Assembly: GCF_013284035.1 (NCBI RefSeq)
Contig: NZ_CP054141.1
Coordinates: 3,596,001 to 3,660,000 of the forward strand
DNA: 64,000 bases
From: Flavobacterium sp. M31R6
Lineage (GTDB): Bacteria > Bacteroidota > Bacteroidia > Flavobacteriales > Flavobacteriaceae
Reading direction: 5' to 3'
A model generated the notes under the pieces. That model was not told the DNA's origin. It ran no database searches and saw only the letters and a list, made by a program, of their open reading frames with translations. Position 1 is the stretch's first letter; each line of letters starts with the position of its first letter. Positions 27,196 through 36,261 of the stretch are shown here, piece after piece. The position numbers and the translations under genes are program-made.

Positions 27196-27218
27196 AACCC
27201 TCCCTTTTTAGATAACTC

Positions 27219-27256
27219 AAAAGCCCTCAAATGGAACTATCCTTTTGAGGGCTTTT
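27219..27256 (+). terminator. Intrinsic terminator after aroE
   Basis: 13-bp stem (27219-27231 and 27244-27256) with AAGCCCTCAAA arm, then T-run. Confidence 0.85.
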
Positions 27257-27258
27257 TT

Positions 27259-27694
27259 TATAGAAAACCAAGACTTTAGAGATTCCCATGAATGTTTTTT
27301 AGCACACTTTTAATCCGAGTTCAAAGCATCAATTTTGGAGCAGAACCATTTTCCCCTTTTTGTTAGCACCATCCCGTTTTTCGTTGCAATCTTATAAGCC
27401 AAACCCTGACTTATAATGATTTTCACTTCAACCGGGGCTAAGAGTTAGCATCCTTTCTTTTTTGCCAACATCCAAAAAAAAAATAGTAATCGAATTCAGA
27501 TTTCCAACAATTTGAATCATTGAGTACATAAATACATTACCGAACGAAATATTCTTTGCATGTAGATTATCTAAAAACTCTCTCATAATTATTTAATTTC
27601 TATTCTTTTTATGGTTTTCCACAATAGCGACAATGATATAATTCGTACATTTATATGACTATCAGGCTCTTGTTTTTAATTAATCATACGAATT
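27259..27694. other. 436-bp region between aroE and cas1
   Basis: Contains dispersed hairpin element copy B (27331-27440, minus) and an AT-rich stretch. A 52-codon minus-strand frame (27428-27586, MREFLDNLHAKN...) starts well but its last codons run into the repeat and it follows an A-run, so it may be a gene remnant or chance. A TACATTTA near-match to the -7 element at 27646-27653 is the best cas1 promoter candidate. Confidence 0.5.
27331..27440 (-). repeat. Dispersed hairpin element, copy B
   Basis: On the minus strand it starts TAGCCCCGGTTGAAGTGAAA, has an ATC-stem-GAT hairpin with arms TTATAAG and CTTATAA, then AACGAAAAACGGGAT, and ends TTCTGCTCCAAAATT. The ends match copies A and C while the stem is different but still self-complementary. 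Confidence 0.7.
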
Positions 27695-28594
27695 ATGCTA
27701 AAAAGAACCATACTTATCGAAAACAAATCTTCTATTAGTACCAAAAATCTGCAGCTTGTGATTAAATCTGAAATAAGGGAGAGCTCCATCCCAATAGAAG
27801 ATATAGGTTTTCTAGTTCTTGACCATGCTGAAATTTACTTAAGTATCCCAGCCATGAATTTGATGGTAGAAAATAATACAGCCGTGATTATTTGTTCCAA
27901 TAACCATCTGCCAAACGGCATGCTTCTAAACCTCAACAGCCATCACATTCAACAGGAGATATTCAAAAATCAGATTGAGGCTTCCATACCGCTAAAAAAA
28001 CAATTGTGGCAACAAACCATAATGGAGAAAATCACAAACCAAGGTATTCTTTTACAGAAAATTACCCAAAACAAAAACACTTTCGAATTCTTGGCAAGCA
28101 AAGTGTTGAGTGGCGACACTTCCAATATGGAAGGAGTAGCTGCCCAACAATATTGGAAATCATTTTTTGAACATGATTTCAAAAGGGAACGATTTGGTGA
28201 TTATCCCAATAATTTTCTCAATTACGGCTATGCCATTCTTCGAGCTGCAACGGCAAGAGCTTTATCCGGAAGCGGATTATTGAACACATTAGGTATTCAC
28301 CACAAGAGCAAATACAATGCTTTTGCTCTTGCAGACGATATTATGGAACCCTTTAGGCCAATCGTGGACGAAAAAGTATATCAAATTATGCAACGCTACG
28401 ATGAGCAAGAATTGAACACAGTGCTAAAATCAGAATTATTGCAAATTCTTACGCAAACTGTTTATTTCAAAGACGAGAAAAGCCCCCTTATGGTTGGATT
28501 GCAAAAAACAGCGAGCTCTCTGCAGCAATGCTTCACCGGACAAAGAAAGAAAATTAAATATCCAAAATTATGGAACTCAATGGGTACCGAATAA
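27695..28594 (+). CDS. cas1: CRISPR-associated integrase Cas1, type II-C
   Basis: Metal-dependent integrase that, with Cas2, inserts new spacers. The 299-residue product has the Cas1 triad: Glu146 (GDTSNMEG), His202/203 (GIHHKSKYN) and Asp215 in DDIMEPFRP. Sequence style is that of type II Cas1. It overlaps cas2 by 25 bp. Unlike typical type II-C loci, cas9 does not precede it; it is on the other side of the array. The start ATG at 27695 follows a TACATTTA promoter-like element. Confidence 0.95.
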   Translation: MLKRTILIENKSSISTKNLQLVIKSEIRESSIPIEDIGFLVLDHAEIYLSIPAMNLMVENNTAVIICSNNHLPNGMLLNLNSHHIQQEIFKNQIEASIPLKKQLWQQTIMEKITNQGILLQKITQNKNTFEFLASKVLSGDTSNMEGVAAQQYWKSFFEHDFKRERFGDYPNNFLNYGYAILRAATARALSGSGLLNTLGIHHKSKYNAFALADDIMEPFRPIVDEKVYQIMQRYDEQELNTVLKSELLQILTQTVYFKDEKSPLMVGLQKTASSLQQCFTGQRKKIKYPKLWNSMGTE

Positions 28595-28899
28595 TGTGGC
28601 TGTTTGTGTTTTTTGATTTGCCTACGGAAACCAAAAAAGACCGCAGGAATGCTTCCCAATTTCGAGGAAATCTACTCAAAGATGGGTTTAGCATGATGCA
28701 GTTTTCAGTTTACATTCGTCATTGCGCCAGTGGCGAAAGCGCCGATGTGCATGAAAAACGGATTCACAAACTCGTTCCTCCTTTAGGCAAAGTCAGTGTT
28801 TTAAGAATTACTGACAAACAATTTGGAATGATTATCAATTATTTGGGCAAAGCCAAACAAGATGCGGTAGATGCGCCCACGCAGTTGGAATTATTCTAG
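28570..28899 (+). CDS. cas2: CRISPR-associated protein Cas2
   Basis: Structural partner of Cas1 in the spacer-integration complex. The 109-residue product starts MELNGYRIMW and has the ferredoxin-like first strand ending in Asp16 (LFVFFDLPTET), with SVYIRHCAS as the later conserved strand. It overlaps cas1 by 25 bp and ends before a bidirectional hairpin that separates it from the array. Confidence 0.95.
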   Translation: MELNGYRIMWLFVFFDLPTETKKDRRNASQFRGNLLKDGFSMMQFSVYIRHCASGESADVHEKRIHKLVPPLGKVSVLRITDKQFGMIINYLGKAKQDAVDAPTQLELF

Positions 28900-28906
28900 A
28901 AATAAA

Positions 28907-28951
28907 AAAATGCTCCAATCTAGCCTATCACGTGCCAAAAAGGAGCATTTT
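28907..28951. terminator. Hairpin between cas2 and the CRISPR array
   Basis: 10-bp stem (AAAATGCTCC 28907-28916, GGAGCATTTT 28942-28951) with a 25-nt loop and A/T runs outside both arms. It can end cas1-cas2 transcription and also stop pre-crRNA coming leftward from the array. Confidence 0.65.
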
Positions 28952-29005
28952 ATTTTACGATATTTCTCTTTATTTTATTGATAATTAGAAGATAACAAGC
29001 CAACT

Positions 29006-31615
29006 AATATCGTGTTTTCTAATCTTTAATCAAACCACAACCGTATCATAAGACAACCCTCGAATCCCGATAATATCGTGTTTTCTAATCTTTAATCAAA
29101 CCACAACTAATAATGTTTGTAAAAAAGTAAACGTTCTAATATCGTGTTTTCTAATCTTTAATCAAACCACAACACTGGAGTCCAATCACCAATAGAGTGG
29201 AAAAATATCGTGTTTTCTAATCTTTAATCAAACCACAACTATTGATTTAGAAATACACGCTCCACAATTAATATCGTGTTTTCTAATCTTTAATCAAACC
29301 ACAACGATAATGAGCTTAAAAACGCAGCCGATGTAAATATCGTGTTTTCTAATCTTTAATCAAACCACAACAATTATTCAGTTGTTGATTTGGATGGTGC
29401 TAATATCGTGTTTTCTAATCTTTAATCAAACCACAACCGACTACGTAATGAACGATTACAACATCATAATATCGTGTTTTCTAATCTTTAATCAAACCAC
29501 AACATACCGCAAACACAGGAATTGCCAAAGTTGAATATCGTGTTTTCTAATCTTTAATCAAACCACAACTTTATTGATGAGTGTAATCAAATTACATATA
29601 ATATCGTGTTTTCTAATCTTTAATCAAACCACAACTTATGATGCCGATGCAATGAATTCTACTTCAATATCGTGTTTTCTAATCTTTAATCAAACCACAA
29701 CTATATTACTCTTTGTTCCTCATCTGAAAAAAATATCGTGTTTTCTAATCTTTAATCAAACCACAACTGATACAAACGCAAATAAAAATAAATTTCAAAT
29801 ATCGTGTTTTCTAATCTTTAATCAAACCACAACCTGTTTCATCTCCTGAATTATCGTAAACATAATATCGTGTTTTCTAATCTTTAATCAAACCACAACT
29901 ATATTCAGAATACTACTAAGATAAATTTAAATATCGTGTTTTCTAATCTTTAATCAAACCACAACTGGTTTGAAGTGAAGGATGGATATCCGTTTAATAT
30001 CGTGTTTTCTAATCTTTAATCAAACCACAACTAATGATTCGAATGTGTTTTACAAAGAAAGAATATCGTGTTTTCTAATCTTTAATCAAACCACAACTAA
30101 TCGCCTTGTAAGTCACCCATTCCAGTAAATATCGTGTTTTCTAATCTTTAATCAAACCACAACTCTACGTAGTAGCTTACTAATTTAACCCTTAATATCG
30201 TGTTTTCTAATCTTTAATCAAACCACAACCTAGATTTTAAGGCTAAAATTGCGCACCTCAATATCGTGTTTTCTAATCTTTAATCAAACCACAACTATTT
30301 TCTGCTATTATCCTATTTGTAAGCTAATATCGTGTTTTCTAATCTTTAATCAAACCACAACTATATTCAGAATACTACTAAGATAAATTTAAATATCGTG
30401 TTTTCTAATCTTTAATCAAACCACAACCATTACGATATGCTAATTTACCAAAGAGGCAATATCGTGTTTTCTAATCTTTAATCAAACCACAACTACAATC
30501 CTAGCATTACCCAGCGTTTGAATAATATCGTGTTTTCTAATCTTTAATCAAACCACAACTTACGCCTTTACCATCTTGTATGCAACATGAATATCGTGTT
30601 TTCTAATCTTTAATCAAACCACAACTTAGTACTATAGAGTAATATAAAAAATAATAATATCGTGTTTTCTAATCTTTAATCAAACCACAACATTGGTATT
30701 TGGAATACATCTAGCTGAACTAATATCGTGTTTTCTAATCTTTAATCAAACCACAACTACGCTGTTAATCTTAATTGTGGTAATTTGAATATCGTGTTTT
30801 CTAATCTTTAATCAAACCACAACTCCATTTGACGAATTACGTCATGACTGTATAATATCGTGTTTTCTAATCTTTAATCAAACCACAACTTATACCTTGG
30901 TCTACTCCTTCCGTTTGTTAATATCGTGTTTTCTAATCTTTAATCAAACCACAACCCAAAGAATATCATTGATATTTCTGAGCGAAATATCGTGTTTTCT
31001 AATCTTTAATCAAACCACAACTATCTAGCTTTACTTTTAATGTTCCCGAAAAATATCGTGTTTTCTAATCTTTAATCAAACCACAACTAGCTAAAAGAAA
31101 TAGGATTTGCATCCTTCAATATCGTGTTTTCTAATCTTTAATCAAACCACAACTATCTTCGAGTGCGCGAACTTCGTTGCGGGAATATCGTGTTTTCTAA
31201 TCTTTAATCAAACCACAACCTAGGAACTTTGTTATCAATAATTAATTCTAATATCGTGTTTTCTAATCTTTAATCAAACCACAACGCGCCAACACATACG
31301 GATAAGTATCTACTTAATATCGTGTTTTCTAATCTTTAATCAAACCACAACTCGCTTTATAGTACATTATCAACGGATCTAAATATCGTGTTTTCTAATC
31401 TTTAATCAAACCACAACCTAACCGAACAAGAGGCGCAACTTGCGACGAATATCGTGTTTTCTAATCTTTAATCAAACCACAACCAGAGATGGAGGATTAC
31501 GATAGGATGAATTAATATCGTGTTTTCTAATCTTTAATCAAACCACAACCAATAACACAGGCTACTGTTAATACGCACGAATATCGTGTTTTCTAATCTT
31601 TAATCAAACCACAAC
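29006..31615 (-). CRISPR. CRISPR array, 40 repeats and 39 spacers, type II-C
   Basis: The 36-bp repeat recurs with a strict 66-bp period, giving 40 repeats and 39 spacers of 30 bp (29006 + 39 x 66 = 31580, the last repeat start). On the plus strand the repeat starts AATATCGTGTTTTCTAATC and ends AATCAAACCACAAC. I noticed no mutated repeat, including the two terminal ones. The crRNA strand is inferred as minus (repeat beginning GTTGTGGTTTGATTAAAG) because that strand pairs with the tracrRNA candidate at 36376-36401. Spacers 14 (29900-29929) and 21 (30362-30391) are identical. The spacer base next to the repeat's ...CACAAC end is T in 23 and C in 10 of 39. No spacer matches elsewhere in this window were noticed by eye. 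Confidence 0.98.
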
Positions 31616-31669
31616 TGAAAGCTACTGCATCCCTGCTGGGCGGATGCCATACCTTTCAGTTGTGGTTTG
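31605..31669. repeat. Inverted partial repeat forming a hairpin at the array edge
   Basis: The last 11 bp of the terminal repeat plus 6 flanking bases (31605-31621, CAAACCACAACTGAAAG) are perfectly inverted at 31653-31669 (CTTTCAGTTGTGGTTTG). A second stem GCATCC/GGATGC (31627-31632, 31642-31647) lies inside. No T-run follows on either strand, so it is not an ordinary terminator. On the crRNA strand it sits in the leader and would mask the 5' part of the first repeat. Confidence 0.8.
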
Positions 31670-31673
31670 GCTG

Positions 31674-31702
31674 TTTATGACTACGAAAAAACTGTATGTC
31701 AA
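31674..31702 (-). promoter_or_regulatory. Possible leader promoter of the array
   Basis: On the minus strand TTGACA (31702-31697), a 17-bp gap and CATAAA (31679-31674) lie just upstream of the array-edge hairpin. This resembles a classical sigma-70 promoter, not the Bacteroidota consensus, so it is tentative. Confidence 0.3.
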
Positions 31703-31716
31703 AGAACTTATTTAAT

Positions 31717-31857
31717 TCAGACTAGACCTAATCTCTTTTTAAATTCTAATAGCATTTCTTCTTTGGTTTGCCTTTTTGCTAAACCACTTTTCTCAGCTCT
31801 ATCTAATTTTGCTTGAATTTTCGCTATTTGTTCTTTTGTTAATTTTGATTCGTCCAT
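31717..31857 (-). CDS. Small ORF downstream of cas9, 46 residues
   Basis: A complete ATG-to-TGA frame encoding a highly charged, helical-looking 46-residue peptide (MDESKLTKEQIAKIQAKL, later TKEEMLLEFKKRLGLV). It begins 36 nt after the cas9 stop on the same strand, so it could be cotranslated from the cas9 transcript, and ends about 15 nt before the possible array promoter. The LDRAEKSG pattern recalls C-termini of some RelB/ParD-type antitoxins, but no toxin frame is beside it. Function unknown; it might also be a remnant of a longer gene. Confidence 0.5.
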   Translation of the reverse strand: MDESKLTKEQIAKIQAKLDRAEKSGLAKRQTKEEMLLEFKKRLGLV

Positions 31858-31893
31858 AATTATATTTTCTCAAACTTCCCCGAAGGTAAAACT

Positions 31894-34800
31894 TTAAAAA
31901 TCAATCCTTCCTGTTGATGTGATTTTAAATTCTTTTTTTATTAATAAAAAATCACAATTAGAAACTCTTAACCTTAACCAAGGCACTGGATTTTCAAAAT
32001 CAACTTGCGAATTTTTTAAATTATTATCAGCCATAAATTTTACAATTGTCAATTCTTCTTTATTTGAACTACTTTGCTGCATTGCCGTTTTATGATGTCT
32101 GAATTGGATTCTACCATCTCCTTCAAAACCAATAACTTTGTACAATCTCTTCATTAAATCTTGATTGCCTATTTCATTTAACTCTTCTTTATTTTCTTTG
32201 TAAAACAAAACTAAATCTCCTTTTTTTATTTCATACTTCAATGGTAATTGCGTTTTTAAATGAATCATAGGAACTAATGGGTTAGAATTGTTGTTTTTAT
32301 TACTTAACTTATAATAAGCTCCTGCGTCCATATAATTAACCGATTCAAAACTCCTTTTAACATTGCCTTTTTTATCAATTCCTTCATAAATAGCCATTGC
32401 AAAATTCTCATCATTCTGCCCATAAACTTTTTGCTTATGTTCATGTCTAGATTTTGACAATTCACTATGTGTTTTAATTTTTAACGGATTCTTTACTGAA
32501 TTAGCATACAATCTAACTTTGTTTATTGGAATTCCTTTTTCTTGATTCATCCAAACTATACCTTCTAATTTATTTTTTTGTTGAGCATTGGATGAAATTA
32601 ATAAAACCTTATTTGATATCGCATCTTTCACTTTCTCTTTTACCATTTCATCAACAATATTCTCAACATCAGATGCTTTGATACTTTCTAAATCTTTACG
32701 GATTACATAACGGATTTCTTCTGTATTTAACGGATTTTTAATGGCTCCATAAATACTGTCTTGGTGTAATGAACCTCGAATGGTATCTCCTTGTTGCAAT
32801 CTTGGAATTCGCTTTCCTTCCTTATTAAGCCTGAAAATTATTTTATCATCGGCATCTTTTTGAACAATTGCCTTTCCATTTACATCCTTGACAGTTTCAG
32901 CAACATATTGCTTCTTCCCTCTAATTCTAACTATCTTTTTAGATTGCTTTTTAACATTATCAGGAGTGTAATGTGAAACTAAAATCTCTTCTTCAATCTT
33001 TATTAAATCTTCTTTAAAAGTTTTCCAAGGTTTTGAATCTGCTAATAGTTTTCGTGCTTCGCCAAGTTGCCCTTTGTCTTCGTGTGTCCAAGCGTTGGCT
33101 AAAGTATCATATTTCTCTTTGGTCATACAAGCAATTGTAATTGCATCGATGGTGTGATGTGTGTGTTTGCTTCGGTCTTTTTCGTGAAAATATTTTTTAT
33201 CGTTTTCTTGAAAACTCTCTTGAATTCCCCATATTTTTCTGAACTCAGCAACCATTCCTCCTTTTACAGATTCTACTCTTTTGAAATATGATTTTAAATA
33301 GGCTTGGGAATACTTTGTAATAATTCCTGTATCTGGAATTTGACTATTTTTGAAACCAACTTTGGGTTCTTCCCAAATAAAACGGTCATATTTTCCTTTT
33401 AGATAGTCCCTTTTTAAAGTTAAATAATGTCTTCTCCTTATTTTTTTATCTTTAAGCTCTTTGGTAGCTGCTGCTTTTATGGAGCGAGAAATTATTTCGA
33501 TTTCTCTAGTCAAATTATCTGATTCTTCTTTCCAATGTGCAATTCTTGGTAATATCTCAAGATAATTATTTAACTCAATAGGCATTTTATTTCCTTTTAT
33601 CTCTCTATTGAACTTTTGACTACAAAGAGTCTTGTTCATTTGAGAATTATCTTGCGAGCGGCTTCTTGGAACTGTGTGCTCAAAATCATATTTTGGATCA
33701 CTTCCTATTATATCACAAATACTTATGTTTCTTCCCTCTTCATAAATTTCTTGTTTATTTTGCTCTAACCAAAGTTGATACCTTAACAAATCGTCTTCTG
33801 TTGGTTCAATCTCTTTTTTGCATTCCTCAAAATACAATTTCCTTATCTCTTTGGCATATTCCTCTCGATTCTTCTTATTTTCATTTTGATAATCTTGAAT
33901 TCCTTTTCGTTTATTGGCATCGTTTAATTCACGAGCCATTTCAATATGAATTATCGTTTTTTCATCAACCTGTCCTTCAAAAATCAATGTATTTAAAACT
34001 TTCCTTAATTGATGCAGAGCACGCATTGCCATTAGGTTTTTAATCGAAGAAGTTAAAGGACTTCCTAAAACCACTTTTTCATTTCCGAATTCATCTTTAA
34101 TGATTTTCTTTTTAAATACCTCTATATCAGATGGATGATAAAGCTTATTTATTCGCTTTTCATTTGTACAGAATATTTCGCCATCATCATTTTTACCTTT
34201 TATAAAGTCTAAAACTTTTTCGTCTAAACGATTGATTTTAATATATTCATACTGTTTTAATTGCTCAATTAAAACAGGGAATAGTTCATTTACAATTGAT
34301 TCTCTATCAGATTCAATTTTATGAAATTTAATAAAAGGAGTCAACTTTTTATCTAAATCCTGCCTGAACAATGATTCCGCTTCTTTAGAATAAAACGTTT
34401 TTTTCCCTTCTTCTTTATCTCCTGATTTATACTCTTTTATCAAACTATTAATTACTTCTAATTTTCCGTTTTCAAAAGTGTGATTTTCAATTATTTCAGC
34501 AATTTTATCTTGAATAAATTTTCTTTGATTACTATCGTTCCAAATAGACTCATCAACAATTTTTTCAATATTTGCCATAAAAACAGCGTGAGAATACAAT
34601 AACCCTTCTTTTACATAAGGCAAAATCTTGGTAATTGCATTCAAACTCAAACTTGCAAAGTCTTTTTTCAATCGAATTTTACTAAATGCTTTTGCATTTT
34701 TATCATCCAATCCTAATTTTTCTTTTGCATATTGAAATAAGTAAATATCAGAAGTAGAAACGGACAGCAAATGCCATAAATCTTTATAATCTACAGTTCT

Positions 34801-36261
34801 ATTTACTTCAATTCCTTTTGAATTTTTAGTTTTGTATGAAATGGTTTTGATTTTCCAAACTTCTCCAAAAACATTTTTTAATGATGCCGAAACTGGGCTT
34901 GCTGTTACAGTATCATAAGGTTTGTAATTAAACAAATAATTAACTTCATTTGCTTTTGAAGATTTATAGAAATTGAATGTAGCTCCTTTTGGAATAAGTT
35001 CTTTGGCTAAATCTTCAAAACTAAAATTATCTTTTTTTCTTAAAAACTTCGGAATTAAACTTTGTTTCTCTTCTTGTGATAAAAATCGTAAAGTCTTATC
35101 AGATTGAGTTCTAATTTTTATCGTATTTAAATAAGTCCACATTCTATATTCTTCAAAATCAGGATGCGAAATAGCACAACGAGTTTTGCTTTTTTCAAAC
35201 GAACATTTTCCTATTAATCCTTTCTGTGATTTTAATGGTCTTTGGAAAAATATGGCTTTGTATAAATCTTTAGCTAATCCATTGTATTTTTTTTCAGGCA
35301 ATAATTCATTGTCTATGATTTCTCCAATTCCTTGTGTCTTGCAAATTATATTGAACTCTTCAAGGTAATGCTCTTCCCTTGAAGTATATTGGTTTCTAAT
35401 TTTGCCATTATTGTATAAACTAAAAAAATATTGACCTAATGTTTTGAAATTTCCGTCAAGCATAGCTTGGGTAATGTCTTTGATTTTACCTTTTACCTTT
35501 CCTAAATCTTCTTTTCTGTTTAATCTTACAATGATTTCTTCTTTGGCAGTAACAAACTTATTTTCATTGTTTTTAACTATACCTAAAAGAGCATTATATA
35601 AAGTTTTCAATTTGGCTTCCCCTTCGTCTAACTCTTTTTTGAAACCCCCTTTATTCGTTTCATCAAGAATTCCCTTGTCATAAAAATAATCTTTTAATTC
35701 AATTCGAATTTCAGTATTAGAATTACAATCTTCAATTATTGAGATAATTTGAGGACAATGTTCCTCTAATATTCCTTCAGCAGATTGATCCAATCGATTA
35801 CTCAAAAAACCTCTTCTTTGTGCAATATGATAAAAAGCTCTACCCAATTCAAATAAAGAGACGTTTTGTTTACTGGCTCTATCCCTAAAAACATAAGGAT
35901 TAATATTTTCTTCCTCATCAGTTCGTAACCATTTCAAAAATTCAGGATTCAATGGATATTTTTTAAATCCTGAATTTCTCCATTCTTCCACTTCTTCAAT
36001 AGATATTGGACACATATTATTTTTAGAAAGTACTTTTAGAGTTTCATACTTTCTTAATTTTCTACGAAATTTTATTTTTCTTGCACTTCTAAAGCCTGTG
36101 CGTTCTGCTGCACGTGAACTTTCAACTCCTTTTTCTGACTTCACCCCTTCCGAAAATATTCGAACTCCTTTATCAATAAGAGAAAATTCTATCCCCTCTT
36201 TCTCCACTATCGCCCAACCAATCGAGTTTGTACCTAAATCTAATCCTAATATTTTTGCCAT
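31894..36261 (-). CDS. cas9: CRISPR-associated endonuclease Cas9, type II-C
   Basis: RNA-guided DNA endonuclease. The start MAKILGLDLG at 36261 gives 1455 residues; an upstream in-frame start would add 18 untypical residues. RuvC-I has Asp8 (GLDLGTNSIGWA); an Arg-rich bridge helix follows (RSARKIKFRRKLRKYE); RuvC-II has Glu774 (IHIEMAREL); HNH has His862 (DFEHTVPRSRSQD) with later NREIKGNK; RuvC-III has His1036 and Asp1039 (HHTIDAI). All nuclease residues are intact, so it is probably active. It is longer than compact II-C Cas9s (about 1000-1100) but normal for the Bacteroidota group. It is on the opposite strand from cas1-cas2 and across the array. The PAM cannot be read from sequence. Confidence 0.97.
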   Translation of the reverse strand: MAKILGLDLGTNSIGWAIVEKEGIEFSLIDKGVRIFSEGVKSEKGVESSRAAERTGFRSARKIKFRRKLRKYETLKVLSKNNMCPISIEEVEEWRNSGFKKYPLNPEFLKWLRTDEEENINPYVFRDRASKQNVSLFELGRAFYHIAQRRGFLSNRLDQSAEGILEEHCPQIISIIEDCNSNTEIRIELKDYFYDKGILDETNKGGFKKELDEGEAKLKTLYNALLGIVKNNENKFVTAKEEIIVRLNRKEDLGKVKGKIKDITQAMLDGNFKTLGQYFFSLYNNGKIRNQYTSREEHYLEEFNIICKTQGIGEIIDNELLPEKKYNGLAKDLYKAIFFQRPLKSQKGLIGKCSFEKSKTRCAISHPDFEEYRMWTYLNTIKIRTQSDKTLRFLSQEEKQSLIPKFLRKKDNFSFEDLAKELIPKGATFNFYKSSKANEVNYLFNYKPYDTVTASPVSASLKNVFGEVWKIKTISYKTKNSKGIEVNRTVDYKDLWHLLSVSTSDIYLFQYAKEKLGLDDKNAKAFSKIRLKKDFASLSLNAITKILPYVKEGLLYSHAVFMANIEKIVDESIWNDSNQRKFIQDKIAEIIENHTFENGKLEVINSLIKEYKSGDKEEGKKTFYSKEAESLFRQDLDKKLTPFIKFHKIESDRESIVNELFPVLIEQLKQYEYIKINRLDEKVLDFIKGKNDDGEIFCTNEKRINKLYHPSDIEVFKKKIIKDEFGNEKVVLGSPLTSSIKNLMAMRALHQLRKVLNTLIFEGQVDEKTIIHIEMARELNDANKRKGIQDYQNENKKNREEYAKEIRKLYFEECKKEIEPTEDDLLRYQLWLEQNKQEIYEEGRNISICDIIGSDPKYDFEHTVPRSRSQDNSQMNKTLCSQKFNREIKGNKMPIELNNYLEILPRIAHWKEESDNLTREIEIISRSIKAAATKELKDKKIRRRHYLTLKRDYLKGKYDRFIWEEPKVGFKNSQIPDTGIITKYSQAYLKSYFKRVESVKGGMVAEFRKIWGIQESFQENDKKYFHEKDRSKHTHHTIDAITIACMTKEKYDTLANAWTHEDKGQLGEARKLLADSKPWKTFKEDLIKIEEEILVSHYTPDNVKKQSKKIVRIRGKKQYVAETVKDVNGKAIVQKDADDKIIFRLNKEGKRIPRLQQGDTIRGSLHQDSIYGAIKNPLNTEEIRYVIRKDLESIKASDVENIVDEMVKEKVKDAISNKVLLISSNAQQKNKLEGIVWMNQEKGIPINKVRLYANSVKNPLKIKTHSELSKSRHEHKQKVYGQNDENFAMAIYEGIDKKGNVKRSFESVNYMDAGAYYKLSNKNNNSNPLVPMIHLKTQLPLKYEIKKGDLVLFYKENKEELNEIGNQDLMKRLYKVIGFEGDGRIQFRHHKTAMQQSSSNKEELTIVKFMADNNLKNSQVDFENPVPWLRLRVSNCDFLLIKKEFKITSTGRIDF

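Noticed and set aside
27428..27586. 52-codon minus-strand frame upstream of cas1
   Set aside because: Its last codons run into the dispersed hairpin element and it follows an A-run; no recognisable protein, so kept only as a possible remnant.
29574..29849. Open frame of 91 codons with a repeated ISCFLIFNQTTT motif
   Set aside because: It is a translation of CRISPR repeats and spacers; the periodic motif is the repeat itself.
31653..31669. A second tracrRNA anti-repeat at the array edge
   Set aside because: The match covers only 11 bp of the repeat and no nexus or terminator follows, so it is treated as a leader hairpin, not a tracrRNA.
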